This document shows positions 1-11,500 of a stretch of 51,564 nucleotides of DNA, piece by piece; within the stretch, counting starts at the first letter, position 1; each line of letters opens with the position of its first letter. The DNA is from Sphingobacteriales bacterium (GTDB lineage: Bacteria > Bacteroidota > Bacteroidia > Chitinophagales > UBA2359): NCBI GenBank assembly GCA_016718845.1, contig JADKCK010000055.1, positions 1-51,564 on the forward strand, written 5' to 3'. The position numbers were made by a program, and so were the translations under genes. Below the pieces are notes generated by a model. That model did not search any database, was not told the origin of the DNA, and saw nothing but the letters and a program-made list of their open reading frames with translations.

Positions 1-685
1 GGGAGCTACATCGCCACTACATATTGGGGCAATAGCCGCAAAAGTAGGTGTTGTGATGGCATTTACCACCACCACTATCGAGCCAGCACAGCCTAATCCC
101 GTGCTATTATCCGTATAGGTTATCGTGGCATTGCCTGCAAAGGCACCACTCGATGCAAAGTTGCCGCCCGCATCTATCGTACCCGCAGCAGCAGGCACAA
201 CAGACCAAACACCGCCTGCAACACCACCTACTTGCGTATAAACAGCCGTCGCACCTGCACAAACCGACTGACTACCCGTCACCGTAATCGTCGGGCAACC
301 AGGTATGCAGTTCGTTGCAAAAGCCTCGCTATCCGAGCAACCATTCGCATCTGTTGCCACTATCGTGTGATTGCCATTGGCAACACCCACAAACGGAGAG
401 GTTCCAGCTGTGCCATCTAAGGTAAAGTTTGTTGGCGTACCGCTCACAATAGTCACTGTCACATCGGCTGTTGCACCTGTGCAGTTGTCGCTAACACTAA
501 TTTGTGGCGATGCATTTACCGTTACATTTACCGTAGCCGTTGATGCACAACTGCCCGCCGAAGGTGTAAAGGTATAAGTACCACTTGCCGTATTGCTCAC
601 CAATACAGGCGACCACGTACCAATAATGCCGTTCAAAGAGTTGTTGGTAAAATAGGAGCTATCACCACTACATATTGCCGCTATT
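1..685 (-). CDS. Giant Ig-like repeat secreted protein, C-terminal part in window (partial)
   Basis: Third reading-frame segment of the giant surface protein that begins at 12346. It is open to the left window edge, so the true C-terminus, where a T9SS sorting domain would be expected, is outside the window. On the minus strand it reads as further Ig-like/PKD-like modules, for example CPTITVTGSQSVCAGATAVY and a GTYTFTPSAGSCASTATV-type strand, in the same style as the upstream segments. The switch into this frame lies about 677-692: compared with the sister module near 1-50, one base is missing between the PTFA and AAIC motifs. No start codon is needed because the segment is a continuation. 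Family: CHU-type Ig-like (Ig_7/PKD-like) modules. Role inferred as cell-surface adhesion or matrix; no enzymatic motif seen. Confidence 0.8.
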
Positions 686-3600
686 GCGCAAAAGTTGGCA
701 CTATACCATTGGTTATTGTCAACACAAGCGTTGTGCTAGCCGCACCACATTGCGTATTTGCACCATCGGGGTCATCGGTGGTGATGGTTGTTGTTACACT
801 ACCCGCTGCAATATCTGCCGCCGAGGGGTATAAATAGTACTTGTTCCGGTTGATAGGGTTAAATGTACCGCTGCCCGATGTTGTCCAAGTAGCTGTTGTT
901 GCACCGCCGCCAATAGTGGCTGTTAGGTTAGCTGTTGCTCCCGAACAAATAGCCGCAGATGCCGCCGTTACCGTTGCTGGATTAGGACAACTACATACCG
1001 CCACCGTTGCCGTAACGCTAGCCACCGATGAACAGGTATTGCCATCTGTCACTGTTACGCCATAGGTACCCGACATGCCAACCGTAGCACCCGCAATAAC
1101 TGGGTTTTGTTGGTTTTGGGTAGATGCCGTAATACCTGCACCCGACCAGTTGTAGCTCGTGCCACCCGATGCCGTTAGGTTGATGCTCGTGCCTTCGCAA
1201 ATATTGCTATTTACACCTGCACTTGCTGTTGGCAACGGATTTACCGTTACACTTGTTGTGGCTGTTGAGCTGCAACTATTGCTTGTAACCGTTACGGTAT
1301 AAGTAGTAGTGGCAGCGGGCGAATCGGTAATACTTGCATTAGAGCCAAACGCTCCGTTCCACAAATAAGTACCGCCGCCATTAGCCGTTAATGCTACACT
1401 TCCGCCCGCACAAATAGGGGTATTGCCCGTAATGGTTGCCGTTGGTATCGGATTAACTACTACCTCGGCAGTAGCCGTGCCGCTACATCCTGCCTGCGTA
1501 ACCGTTACCGTATAGGTAGTGGTGGTAGCTGGTGTAGTAGTAATACTTGATGTTGTGCCACTTTGCGACCAAGCATAAGTCGTAAAGCTATTTCCTGCAT
1601 CTAAGGTTGCGTTTTCGCCCGCACAAATAGGCGAGTTGGTAGAGATACTGGGGGTTAGCGATGCGGCGGCTGTCACCACAATCTGGTCGGTGCCCGTGCA
1701 ACCTGCTGTATTAGTCACCTCAACCGTATAGGTTCCCGATGAGGTAACGGTGATAGATTGTGTGGCAAAGTTGCCGGGTGTCCACAAATAAGTGGTGTAA
1801 CCCGAGCCTGCATCTAGGGTGCTACTGCCCCCAAAACAGAAGGTAGCACTGCCCGTAATTTGAGGCGCCGGTGCTGCATTGACCGTCACATCGGTCGTGG
1901 CTGTTGCCGAACAGTTGCCATTGCTTACTGTCACGGCATACGAATAACTGCCCGCTGCTAATCCGCCAATAATTTGTTGGGCTTGGTTAGGGTTGCTGAT
2001 ACCCGCACCCGACCATGTATAAGCCGTGCCGCCTGTGGCTGTTAAAGTAGTACTACCGCCTTCGCAGAACGAGGATATACCATTTATACCCGCAACAGGA
2101 TTTGCATTAACAATTACGGTGGTGCTGGCTGTTGCTGTACAAGTATTATTGCCCGTTACTGTTACCGTATATGTCCCCGACATACCCGCTGTTGATGCTG
2201 CAATAGTTGGGTTTTGTTGGTTTTGGGTAGATGCAGTAATGCCCGAACCCGACCATGAATAAGTCGTGCCACCTGATGAAGTGAGGTTTATCGCATCGCC
2301 CACACATACCGTAGCACCGCCCGCTGTTGCAGTTGGCAAGGCATTAACCGTTACCGTTGTGTTGGCAACTGCCGTACAGCTGTTGGCATTTGTTACCGTT
2401 ACTGTATATACACCTGCATTGGTGTTGGTGGCGTTGCTAATATTTAATGGATTAGCAGATGATGTGCCACCGCCATTGGGTAATGTCCAGCTATATGCGT
2501 TGCCGCCCGAGGCAGTTAAGGTGGTGTTATCGCCTGCACAAAGGGTGGTAGTACCGTTTATGGCTGCCGTTGGCAAGGCATTGATACTTACTGTTGTTGT
2601 TGTTGTTGCTACACTGCATTCGAGTGCGGCTCCATCGGGGTCGTCGGTGGTGATAGTTATGGTTACGCTGCCCGCTGCAATATCTGCCGCCGATGGCGTA
2701 TATGTTACACTAGTGCCTGTGGTGGTATTAAATGTACCGCTACCCGAGGTTGTCCAAGTGGCTGTTGTAGCTCCGCCGCCAAGCGTTACGCTTAGGTTGG
2801 TAGTTGTTCCAGCACAAACATCCACACTCGATAATCCGGATACTGTTGGTGGGTTGGGACAAGCACATGGAGCTACTGTTACGGTGGTGCTGGCGGTAGC
2901 TGTACAACCATTCCCATCTGTTACCGTTACCACATAAGTGCCCGACATGCCAACCGTGGCTCCCGCAATAACTGGGTTTTGTTGGTTTTGGGTAGATGCG
3001 GTAATGCCTGCACCCGACCAGTTGTAGCTCACGCCGCCCGATGCCGATAGGTTGATAGTACTAGCTGTACAAACATTGCCACCGCCACCTGCCGATGCAT
3101 TAGGTAAAGCATCTACACTAATAACTGCACTACCCGAGGCAGTATTAGGGCAAGATGCAGGTGCTGCCGATACCACGCTTACCAACGTGTAGGTGGCAGT
3201 AGCAGTAAGTACGCCTGTATTGACCGTTGCAGTACCACCTGTTAAGGTAACAGTTTGGTTGCTTCCGCCATTAATTGTATAGGTAACAATGGCGTTGGGC
3301 GTGCCTGTAATGGTAACGTTGGCACTGCCGCCCGAGCAGAAACTAGTGCTGCCGCTGATGCTTGCCGTGGGTAAAGGATTTACGGTTACGACTGCATTGC
3401 CCGAGGCAGTATTAGGGCAAGACGCTGGGGCTGCCGATACTACACTTACCAAAGTGTAGGTAGCCGTAGCCGTCAATGCTCCTGTGCTGACCGTTGCTGT
3501 ACCGCCTGTTAAGGTAACAGTTTGGTTGCTTCCGCCATTAACCGTATAGGTAACAATGGCATCGGGTGTGCCACTAAAAGTAATACTTGCCGCATCGCCG

Positions 3601-5229
3601 CTACATATACTTGCGCTACCGCTAATGCTTGCCGTTGGTAGGGCATTGACCACTACAACAGTGGTGGCAGTAGCCGTACAACCATCGCTGTCTGTTACAC
3701 TTACGGTATAAGTATAGTTATTGGCAGGGGCATTATTAGGTATGTTGATAGCTGGATTTTGAACATTGCTACTGTATCCAGCAGGTCCGCTCCAACTGTA
3801 TGCCGTACCCACAGAAGCATTCAAATTGACCGTGCCGCCCTGACAAGCAGGACCTGTATTAGTTGCCGTTGCCGTAGGGTTAAGTTGTATAACATTGGTA
3901 GATGCAGTACCCGTACAGCCACTAACATCGGAAACAGTTACCGAATAGGTGCCTACGCCTATGTTATTAACACTTTGAGTAACGGCATTACCTGCACTTG
4001 CCGACCATAAATAGCTCGAAAAGCCAGCACCTGCGTCTAATGTAGTGGTGGTGCCGGGGCAGATTTGGGTAGTACCCGTGATGTTTGGTGCTAAGGCGGT
4101 TGCTTCGCTAACGGCTATGCTTGCGGTGCCTGTGCAACCATTATTGGTAACCACTACGGTGTAGGTGCCTGTGGTGTTTACGGTGATGCTGGCGGTATTG
4201 GCTGCTCCGCTAATCGCGCCGCCATTACTGGCTGTCCAAGCGTAAGTACCTCCGCCGTTAGCGGTTAAGGTGGTGCTTGTGCCTGTGCAGAAGGTGCTGC
4301 TGCCGCTGATGCTTGGATTAGGGTTGGCATTAACCGTAATGTCGGTACTTGCTGTATTAGTACAGCCATTGCCCGCTGTTACGGTTACATTATATGTACT
4401 TGTGCTGGGCGTTAAACCGTTGATAACTTGTGGGTTTGCAGCGGCAGTCGTAACTCCATTGCCCGACCAGTTATAGCTGGTGCCGCCACTGGCTGTTAAA
4501 TTTAATGGGCTGCCTTCGCAGATGTTACCGCCGCTGATGCTGGCGGTTGGTAGGGAGTTGATAGTTGTAGACAAGGTTGCGGTTGTTGCACATTGTCCTG
4601 CATCAGGGGTAAATGTATATATACCTCCTATCGTATTATCAATCGTTGCTGGAAGCCATGTACCCGTAATAGCAGGGGTATTGGTTGAACTTGCTGGTAA
4701 TAAGGGGGCAAGTGTGCCGCTACAAAATGCGGGTATCGCCGCAAAGGTTGGTGGTGTGGGAGTAGTTACCGTTGTTGTTAATGTGGCTGTGGTCGCACAC
4801 TGTCCTGCATCAGGGGTAAATGTATATGTACCGCCTGTTGTGTTATCAATCGTTGCTGGAAGCCATGTACCCGTAATAGCAGGGGTATTGGTTGAACTTG
4901 CTGGTAATAAGGGGGCAAGTGTGCCGCTACAAAATGCGGGTATCGTCGCAAAGGTTGGTGGTGTGGGAGTAGTTACCGTTGTTGTTAATGTGGCTGTGGT
5001 CGCACACTGTCCTGTATCAGGGGTAAATGTATATGTACTTCCTATCGTATTATCAATCGTCGCTGGAAGCCATGTACCCGTAATAGCAGGGGTATTGGTT
5101 GAACTTGCTGGTAATAAGGGGGCAAGTGTGCCGCTACAAAATGCGGGTATCGTCGCAAAGGTTGGTGGTGTGGGAGTAGTTACCGTTGTTGTTAATGTGG
5201 CTGTGGTCGCACACTGTCCTGCATCAGGG
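681..5229 (-). CDS. Giant Ig-like repeat secreted protein, middle segment (frameshifted continuation)
   Basis: Continuation of the giant protein in the frame entered after a one-base loss in GGG at 5227-5229; it runs to a stop at 681. The product is a string of ~70-95-residue Ig-like modules. Each has a CxG or ICEG/FCSG start, a YxWSG(P/A)G core strand, a GTYTVTV strand and a TVNxxPTA linker. Two neighbouring modules (about 3110-3600) are nearly identical and contain GGSNQTVTLTGGTATV-type strands. A separate module with TTATWTTSGSGTFN occurs twice (about 770-920 and 2660-2800). Within the first of these, 825-852 holds a compensating +1/-1 pair that scrambles about eight residues. Composition is Thr, Ser, Asn, Gly and Ala rich with paired Cys, as usual for T9SS-exported repeat proteins. 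Function inferred: adhesion or gliding-type surface filament. Confidence 0.85.
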
Positions 5230-5575
5230 TAAATGTATATGTACTTCCTATCGTATTATCAATCGTCGCTGGAAGCCATGTACCCGTAATAGCAGGGGTA
5301 TTGGTTGAACTTGCTGGTAATAAGGGGGCAAGTGTGCCGCTACAAAATGCGGGTATCGTCGCAAAGGTTGGTGGTGTGGGAGTAGTTACCGTTGTTGTTA
5401 ATGTGGCTGTGGTCGCACACTGTCCTGCATCAGGGGTAAATGTATATGTACTTCCTATCGTATTATCAATCGTCGCTGGAAGCCATGTACCCGTAATAGC
5501 AGGGGTATTGGTTGAACTTGCTGGTAATAAGGGGGCAAGTGTGCCGCTACAAAAAGCAGGTATCGCCGCAAAAGT
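4576..5575 (-). repeat. Tandem 207-bp (69-aa) repeat inside the giant adhesin
   Basis: The string tgtcctg(c/t)atcaggg recurs at 4594, 4801, 5008, 5215 and 5421, giving spacings of 207, 207, 207 and 206 bp. Copies are almost identical at DNA level, unlike the diverged modules elsewhere in the gene. Each encodes a module with IPAFCSGTLAPLLPASSTN and ITGTWLPATI motifs. The one 206-bp spacing pinpoints the missing G at 5227-5229 that breaks the frame. Confidence 0.95.
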
Positions 5576-8500
5576 GGGCGTTGTTTGTGCATTAATAGTC
5601 ACATCAAGATTGCCATTACAACCCGCAGCAGTATAAATAATACTTACAGTACCATCATAACTGGTATTAGGTGTAAAACTACCTGTTGAGGCATCAATAG
5701 TTCCTGCATTACTAGGGATGATACTCCATATTCCGCCCAGATTACCACCTGCTTGTGTGTAAGAAGTAGCTCCTGCCGTTTGGCAAAGCGTTGCTAGTCC
5801 CGAAACGATAATTGTTGGGCAGTTGCAGTTAACACTTGCTGTTTGAGTAGTTGAACAACCGCTTGGTGCTTCGGTGACAATTACAACATAAGAACCATTG
5901 GCTAAACCTGTTTGGTTTCCATCGGCATCGGGAGTGCCATTGATGGTATAACTTAATGAACCTCCTAATCCCGACACTGCTGTTGAGTTGATTGAACCTG
6001 TATTGATACCTCCACCGCAAGCATCAACTACGCTTAATGTGGGCAAAGGATTGATTGTTACTGATGTAGTAGCAGTCGATGAGCAGGTATTGGGAGCGGT
6101 GCCTGTTGTTATCACGACAGTATATGTGCCTGCCATTGCTGCCGTAGCCGATGCACTAACAACAGGATCTTCGGAAGATGAAGTGAAACCGTTGGGACCT
6201 GTCCAAGTATAAGTTGCTCCAGCTACTGTGTTTGCTGTGAGATTTAAAGCACTATTTGCACAAATAGGACTATTGCTACTTGGTGTGGCTGTCGGTGTGG
6301 GGTTGACCGTCACCGTCACCGTAGCCGTTGCATCGGGACAGCCACTTAAACCGCTAACCGCATACGTTAGCACACCGCCCGTTTGTGTTGCGGGGTCAAA
6401 AGTGTTGCTAATTGGCAATCCTCCAGAATCCGTCCAAACGCCACCTGTTTGTGGCGAACCGCCAAGTTGCGCAAAGAGGTCAAATGTGGAAGCAGTATTA
6501 CATACAGTTATATTGCCATTTGTTCCTGCATTAGAGGGCGAATTGACATTGACCGTTGTTGTTCCCAGCGTAGCACATTGACCGTTATTTGGCGTAAAAG
6601 TCAAGGTGATTGTACCGCTCAAACCGCTTGGGTTAAATGTATCTCCACCTGTTACACCCGTTCCGCTCCAAACTCCAATTAAACCACCTTGATCGGTACT
6701 TAATGGAACTATGCCGCCAGTAGAGCATTGGTCACCAGGTGAGGCAGGAGCAGCCGCCGAAGCGGGATTTACGGAAATAGTGGTGACAGAGGGTAACGCA
6801 CATTGCCCCGTATTGGGTACAAATTGCAAAGTAATTGAACCGCTTTGTCCTGATGGATTAAAGCTATTACCACTAACACCTGTTCCGTTCCATGTTCCGC
6901 TAAAACCACCTTGCGTAGTACCGAGTGATACTGCTGGGTCTAAAGAACAGACGGTTGAAAATGGCGGAATGTTGATGGTATTGGCTAAGGTAACATTGAT
7001 GGTTGTTGTATTAGCTAAACGACATTGACCGGCGTCGGGCGTAAAAGTGAGCGTAATTGCTCCGCTTAGTCCGCTGGGATTAAAGGTGTTACCACCTGTT
7101 ACGCCAGTGCCACTCCACGAACCCGTAATACCACTTTGTGTGGTGTTGAGGGTAACAGAGTTGTCAATAGAACATAAAGGTGAAGGGCTTGTCAAAGGTA
7201 CTACTGTCGGAGCATTGACATTGATAATTGTGGTATTGTTATTGGCACATTGACCTGGGTTGGCAGTGAATGTCAAAGTAATGCTTCCACTCAAACCAAT
7301 TGGGTCAAATGAGCTGCCCGACACGCCGCTTCCACTCCAAACGCCTGTAATACTGCTTCCTTGAGTTGTATTAAGTGTAATAGGTCCGTCTGTGGCGCAC
7401 ATGGTAGTGGGTGTTACGCTTAATGTGGGTACAATAGGCGCATCTACTGTAATGGTTGTAGTATTGGCAGCCAAGCATTGTCCTGCCGTGGGCGTAAAGG
7501 TTAGGGTAACGACACCGCTCAATCCGCTTGGATTAAAGCTATTAGTACTTACGCCGTTACCGCTCCAATTGCCCGAAACAGTGCCAACATTATTACCCAA
7601 AGCAATGGGGCTATTTAATTGACATATATTGCTAAAAGGCGTTAGGGAAACAGGTGGTGGGGTATTAACGGTTACTGTTTGTTGGGCTGTTGCCGTGCAA
7701 CCATTTCCGTCTGTTACCATTACATTATAATTGCCCTGCATGGCAGTTGTTGCCGATGCACTTACTTGCGGGTTTTGGCTCGAAGCACTAAAACTATTGG
7801 GTCCCGACCATGCATAGCTCGTGCCGCCATTGGCGCTCAAATTGAGTGGCAAGCCGATACATACGCTCAATGTCCCACCGGTAGTGACATTTGGCAATGG
7901 ATTAATAGTTACGTTTTGTTGTGCTGTGGAGGAACAGCCAGCAGCATTGCTCACTGTGATGATATAAGTTCCTGCCATAGCTGCCGTTGCCGAAGTACTT
8001 ACTTGTGGGTTTTGGATATTGGCACTAAAACTATTGGGTCCCGACCATGCATAACTTGTACCACCACTTGCCGATAGGTTAATGGGCTGTCCTTCGCAAG
8101 CAGTAATGGGTCCGCCTGTACTTGCACCTGGCAGTGCATTAACTGTTACCTGTTGTGAAGTAGTTGCCGTACATATTCCATTGCTGACGGTTACGTTATA
8201 CGTGCCACTCATGCCTGTCGTAGCATTGGTGATGGAGGGATTTCCACCCGTTGCCGAGTAACTATTGGGTCCTGACCATGTATAAGTTGTACCACCACCC
8301 GCCAAAAGATTAATCGTTTGTCCGGCGCATATATTGACGACTGCACCAGAGGAGGGTGTTGGCGTGGGATTAACTGTCACGTCTTGCGTTGCCGTTGAAG
8401 AACAAGTATTAGCACCTGCACCACTTGTTACTGTTACAGTATAGGTGCCCGTCATAGCCACAGTAGCATTGCTAATACTTGGATTCTGCGTATTGGCACT

Positions 8501-11500
8501 AAAACTATTGGGACCTGACCATGCGTAGCTGGTTCCGCCACTTGCAGTTAGGTTAATGGATTGCCCCGCACAAACGCTAACTGGCGCACCACTTGAGGCG
8601 GTGGGGGTAGTATTGACCGTAACAACCACGTTTGCCGTTGCATCGGGGCAACCTGTGGGGCTTGTTACGGTATAAGTAAAGGTCGCGCTGCTTTGCGTAG
8701 CTGGGTCAAATGTATTGCTTGCGGGGCTGCCGCCGCTTGTCCAAGCACCACCTGCGGCAGGTGTGCCACCCAATAAAGTGAATAAATTGAAAGGAACTCC
8801 ATTATTACAAACTGTTATACTGCCATTGGTGCCCGCATTGGCAGGCACATTTACAATAATATCTTGCGAAGAAGAAGCTGGGCAAGGTGCGCCTGGTGCT
8901 GCGTTTAGGGTATAAGTAAGGGTGTAAGTTCCGGCAGGTGTATTGGCGGGTGCGGTAAAATTGGTGCCGCTTACGCTTGCCGATGCACCTGCTGGCTGTG
9001 CTGTAACCGACCATGTACCCGCTGCCATACCCGCTGTTTGCAAACTAGTTAAGTTAAAGTTAATGGCAGCATTGCTACACAAAGGACTTGATGGGGCATT
9101 GGTAGCCACATTGGGACAAGAACAATTATTGACCGTAACAGCTACCGTATAACTCTGACCGCTACAAGGCGCGGCGGCAGGGGTGGTATAGGTAAAGGTA
9201 TAGGTATTGGGTGCTACACCTGTAAAATTAACTGAAGCGGGGTTGCTTAGGTTTACACCTGTGCCGTTAGTATCTGTCCATGTACCTGATGTATTACCTG
9301 CTGTTATGAGTGCACTCAAATTGAGCGTCACGCCTCCTGTTCCGCCCAAAGCATTACATACATTGGCAGTTGTAGTTACCGTAGCTGTATTGGGTTGTGC
9401 TACTGTAACAGTAATACTTGTTTCATCACTACAGTTTGCTGTACTTGACAATATATAGTAACTAGTTGTATTTGCAGGGCTAACCGTTGTAGATGCCAAT
9501 TGATTGGCTGGAATAGCAGGCGTGCCGCTGTGGTAAGTAATTGCACCTCCTGCACTGTTGGCATCAGTAACAACGGCTGTTGTTAAATCATAACTTTGAC
9601 CTGTGCAAATGCTGGGTGCCGTTGCCGTACTGATATTGGGCGATGGATTTACAGTAACTAATACTTGGTCTGTGGCAGTACAAGTATTAGCCCCCGAACC
9701 CGATGTAACAGTTACCGTATAGGTAGTGGTTCCGCTTGGATTAGCTGTAGGGTTGGCAATATTGGCATTGCTCAAACCTGTACTTGGTGACCATAAATAC
9801 GTATTGCCTGCTACCGTAGCCGACCCTATTTGTACGGCGGCGGCGGCGCTACATTTACTTTGGTCAGTACCGGCATCGGCTATCGGCGATGTATTGACCG
9901 TAACCACTACTTGATCGCTTGCCGTACAGGTATTTGCACCCGAACCCGATGTAACGGTTACTGTATAAATAGTTGTACCACTTGGGTTGGCAGTGGGGTT
10001 TGAAATACCGGGATTACTCAATCCTGTAGTCGGCGACCATACATACGTATTGCCTGCTACCGTAGCCGACCCTATTTGTACGGCGGCGGCGGCGGCGCTA
10101 CATTTACTTTGGTCAGTACCGGCATCAGCGGTAGGTGTTGGTGCGACATTGACTACTTGCGAGGTAGTTGTAGTACAAGTACCATTGCTGACCGTGACGG
10201 TATAAGTGCCACTCATAGCTGCGGTTGAAGACGCGCTTACTGTGGGTGTTGCCCCTGTACCAATATATGCATTGGGACCAGACCAATTGTACGTAACGCC
10301 GCCCGATGCAGACAATTGCAAAGAATTGCCCGAACAGATAGAAATGCTCCCCGATGTAGTAGCGTTGGGCGCGTTATTGACAGTAACAACAACGTTACTT
10401 GCTGCTGTACAGCCACTGGCATTCGTAACCGTAACGTTATAGGTGCCTGCCATAGCTGCCGTAACCGGACTGCGCGACGGGTTTTGGCTATTTGCTGTGT
10501 AGTTACCCGGACCTGCCCATGTATAGGTTGAACCACCAGCAGGAGATGTCAAGTTGAGAGTATCTCCCTCGCATACGGGAGAGTTGCTACCTGCTGTAGT
10601 ACTTGGTAGGGCAATTGTAATGGTTTGGGTGGCGGGTGTGCCACAAAATGTAGGGGTATAGGTAATGGTATAGGTAGTGCCGGGCGTGGTGCTACTCAAC
10701 AGCAGTTGTCCTGTAATAAGGTTGATGGTGGCACCGCCGCTTACGCTAAATGCCCCATTGGGTGCGGCAGGCGGCATGACCGTAGGGACAGGGTTGCTTG
10801 CCATAGGACAAGTAGTGGCGGGGTAGGTGAAGGTGGCATCTTGTACGGGGGATATGGTAATGGGTATGGTCATAATGTCATCGCAGGGGGCAGCACCTAC
10901 CGTGAGCGTAACATTAAAAACAGTAGGAGTAGTAAGTGTTGCTTGGTTTACCGTAATAACACCAGTACTGCTATTGATGCTGGCAGCACCACTAGTAGGC
11001 GAAATAGTCCAAGTGCGTGGGTTGCCTGTTGTGCCCGTAATAGTAGGCGTAAAGGTTGCAACAGGTGCATTTTCGCAGGGATTAAGGTCAGGGTAAGTAA
11101 ATTGGGCATTGTTGGTACTAGTTACTGTAATGGTTTGTGTTTCGGTAAAAGTATTCCCACCACAAGTATAGGTAAATACAATAGTGTGCGTGCCTGGTCC
11201 AGCTACTTGTGGGTTAAATGTGGCGAAATTGTCGTTATTAGGCGTATCTTCAACTACTCCTGGCCCTGACCAAGTGCCGATGGGACCTACTTCGGGCAAT
11301 GTCCAAACATAGCAGCCAAAGCCAGCGGGTATATTATCAAAGTCGGCAGTTACATTATAAGTTTGCACGCCAAAGGGAGTAGTAAACGTAAATACCATAG
11401 GAAATACACCATCTGGAATATCATCACATATTACAATTTCTTCGCCACCATTTACGCCATTGAAAGTATAATTTGTTGTGGCATTAGAAGTAATCTGTCC

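Noticed and set aside
4480..5636. Long plus-strand open frames rich in Val, Ala and Pro inside the adhesin region
   Set aside because: They are the opposite strand of the repeat protein; their repetition follows the 207-bp unit and they lack a start context or family. Other plus-strand frames across 1-12 kb have the same origin.
10081..10100. Trinucleotide ggc repeat as a phase-variation tract
   Set aside because: Encodes an Ala run in a duplicated module; length changes of three bases keep the frame, so it would not switch expression.
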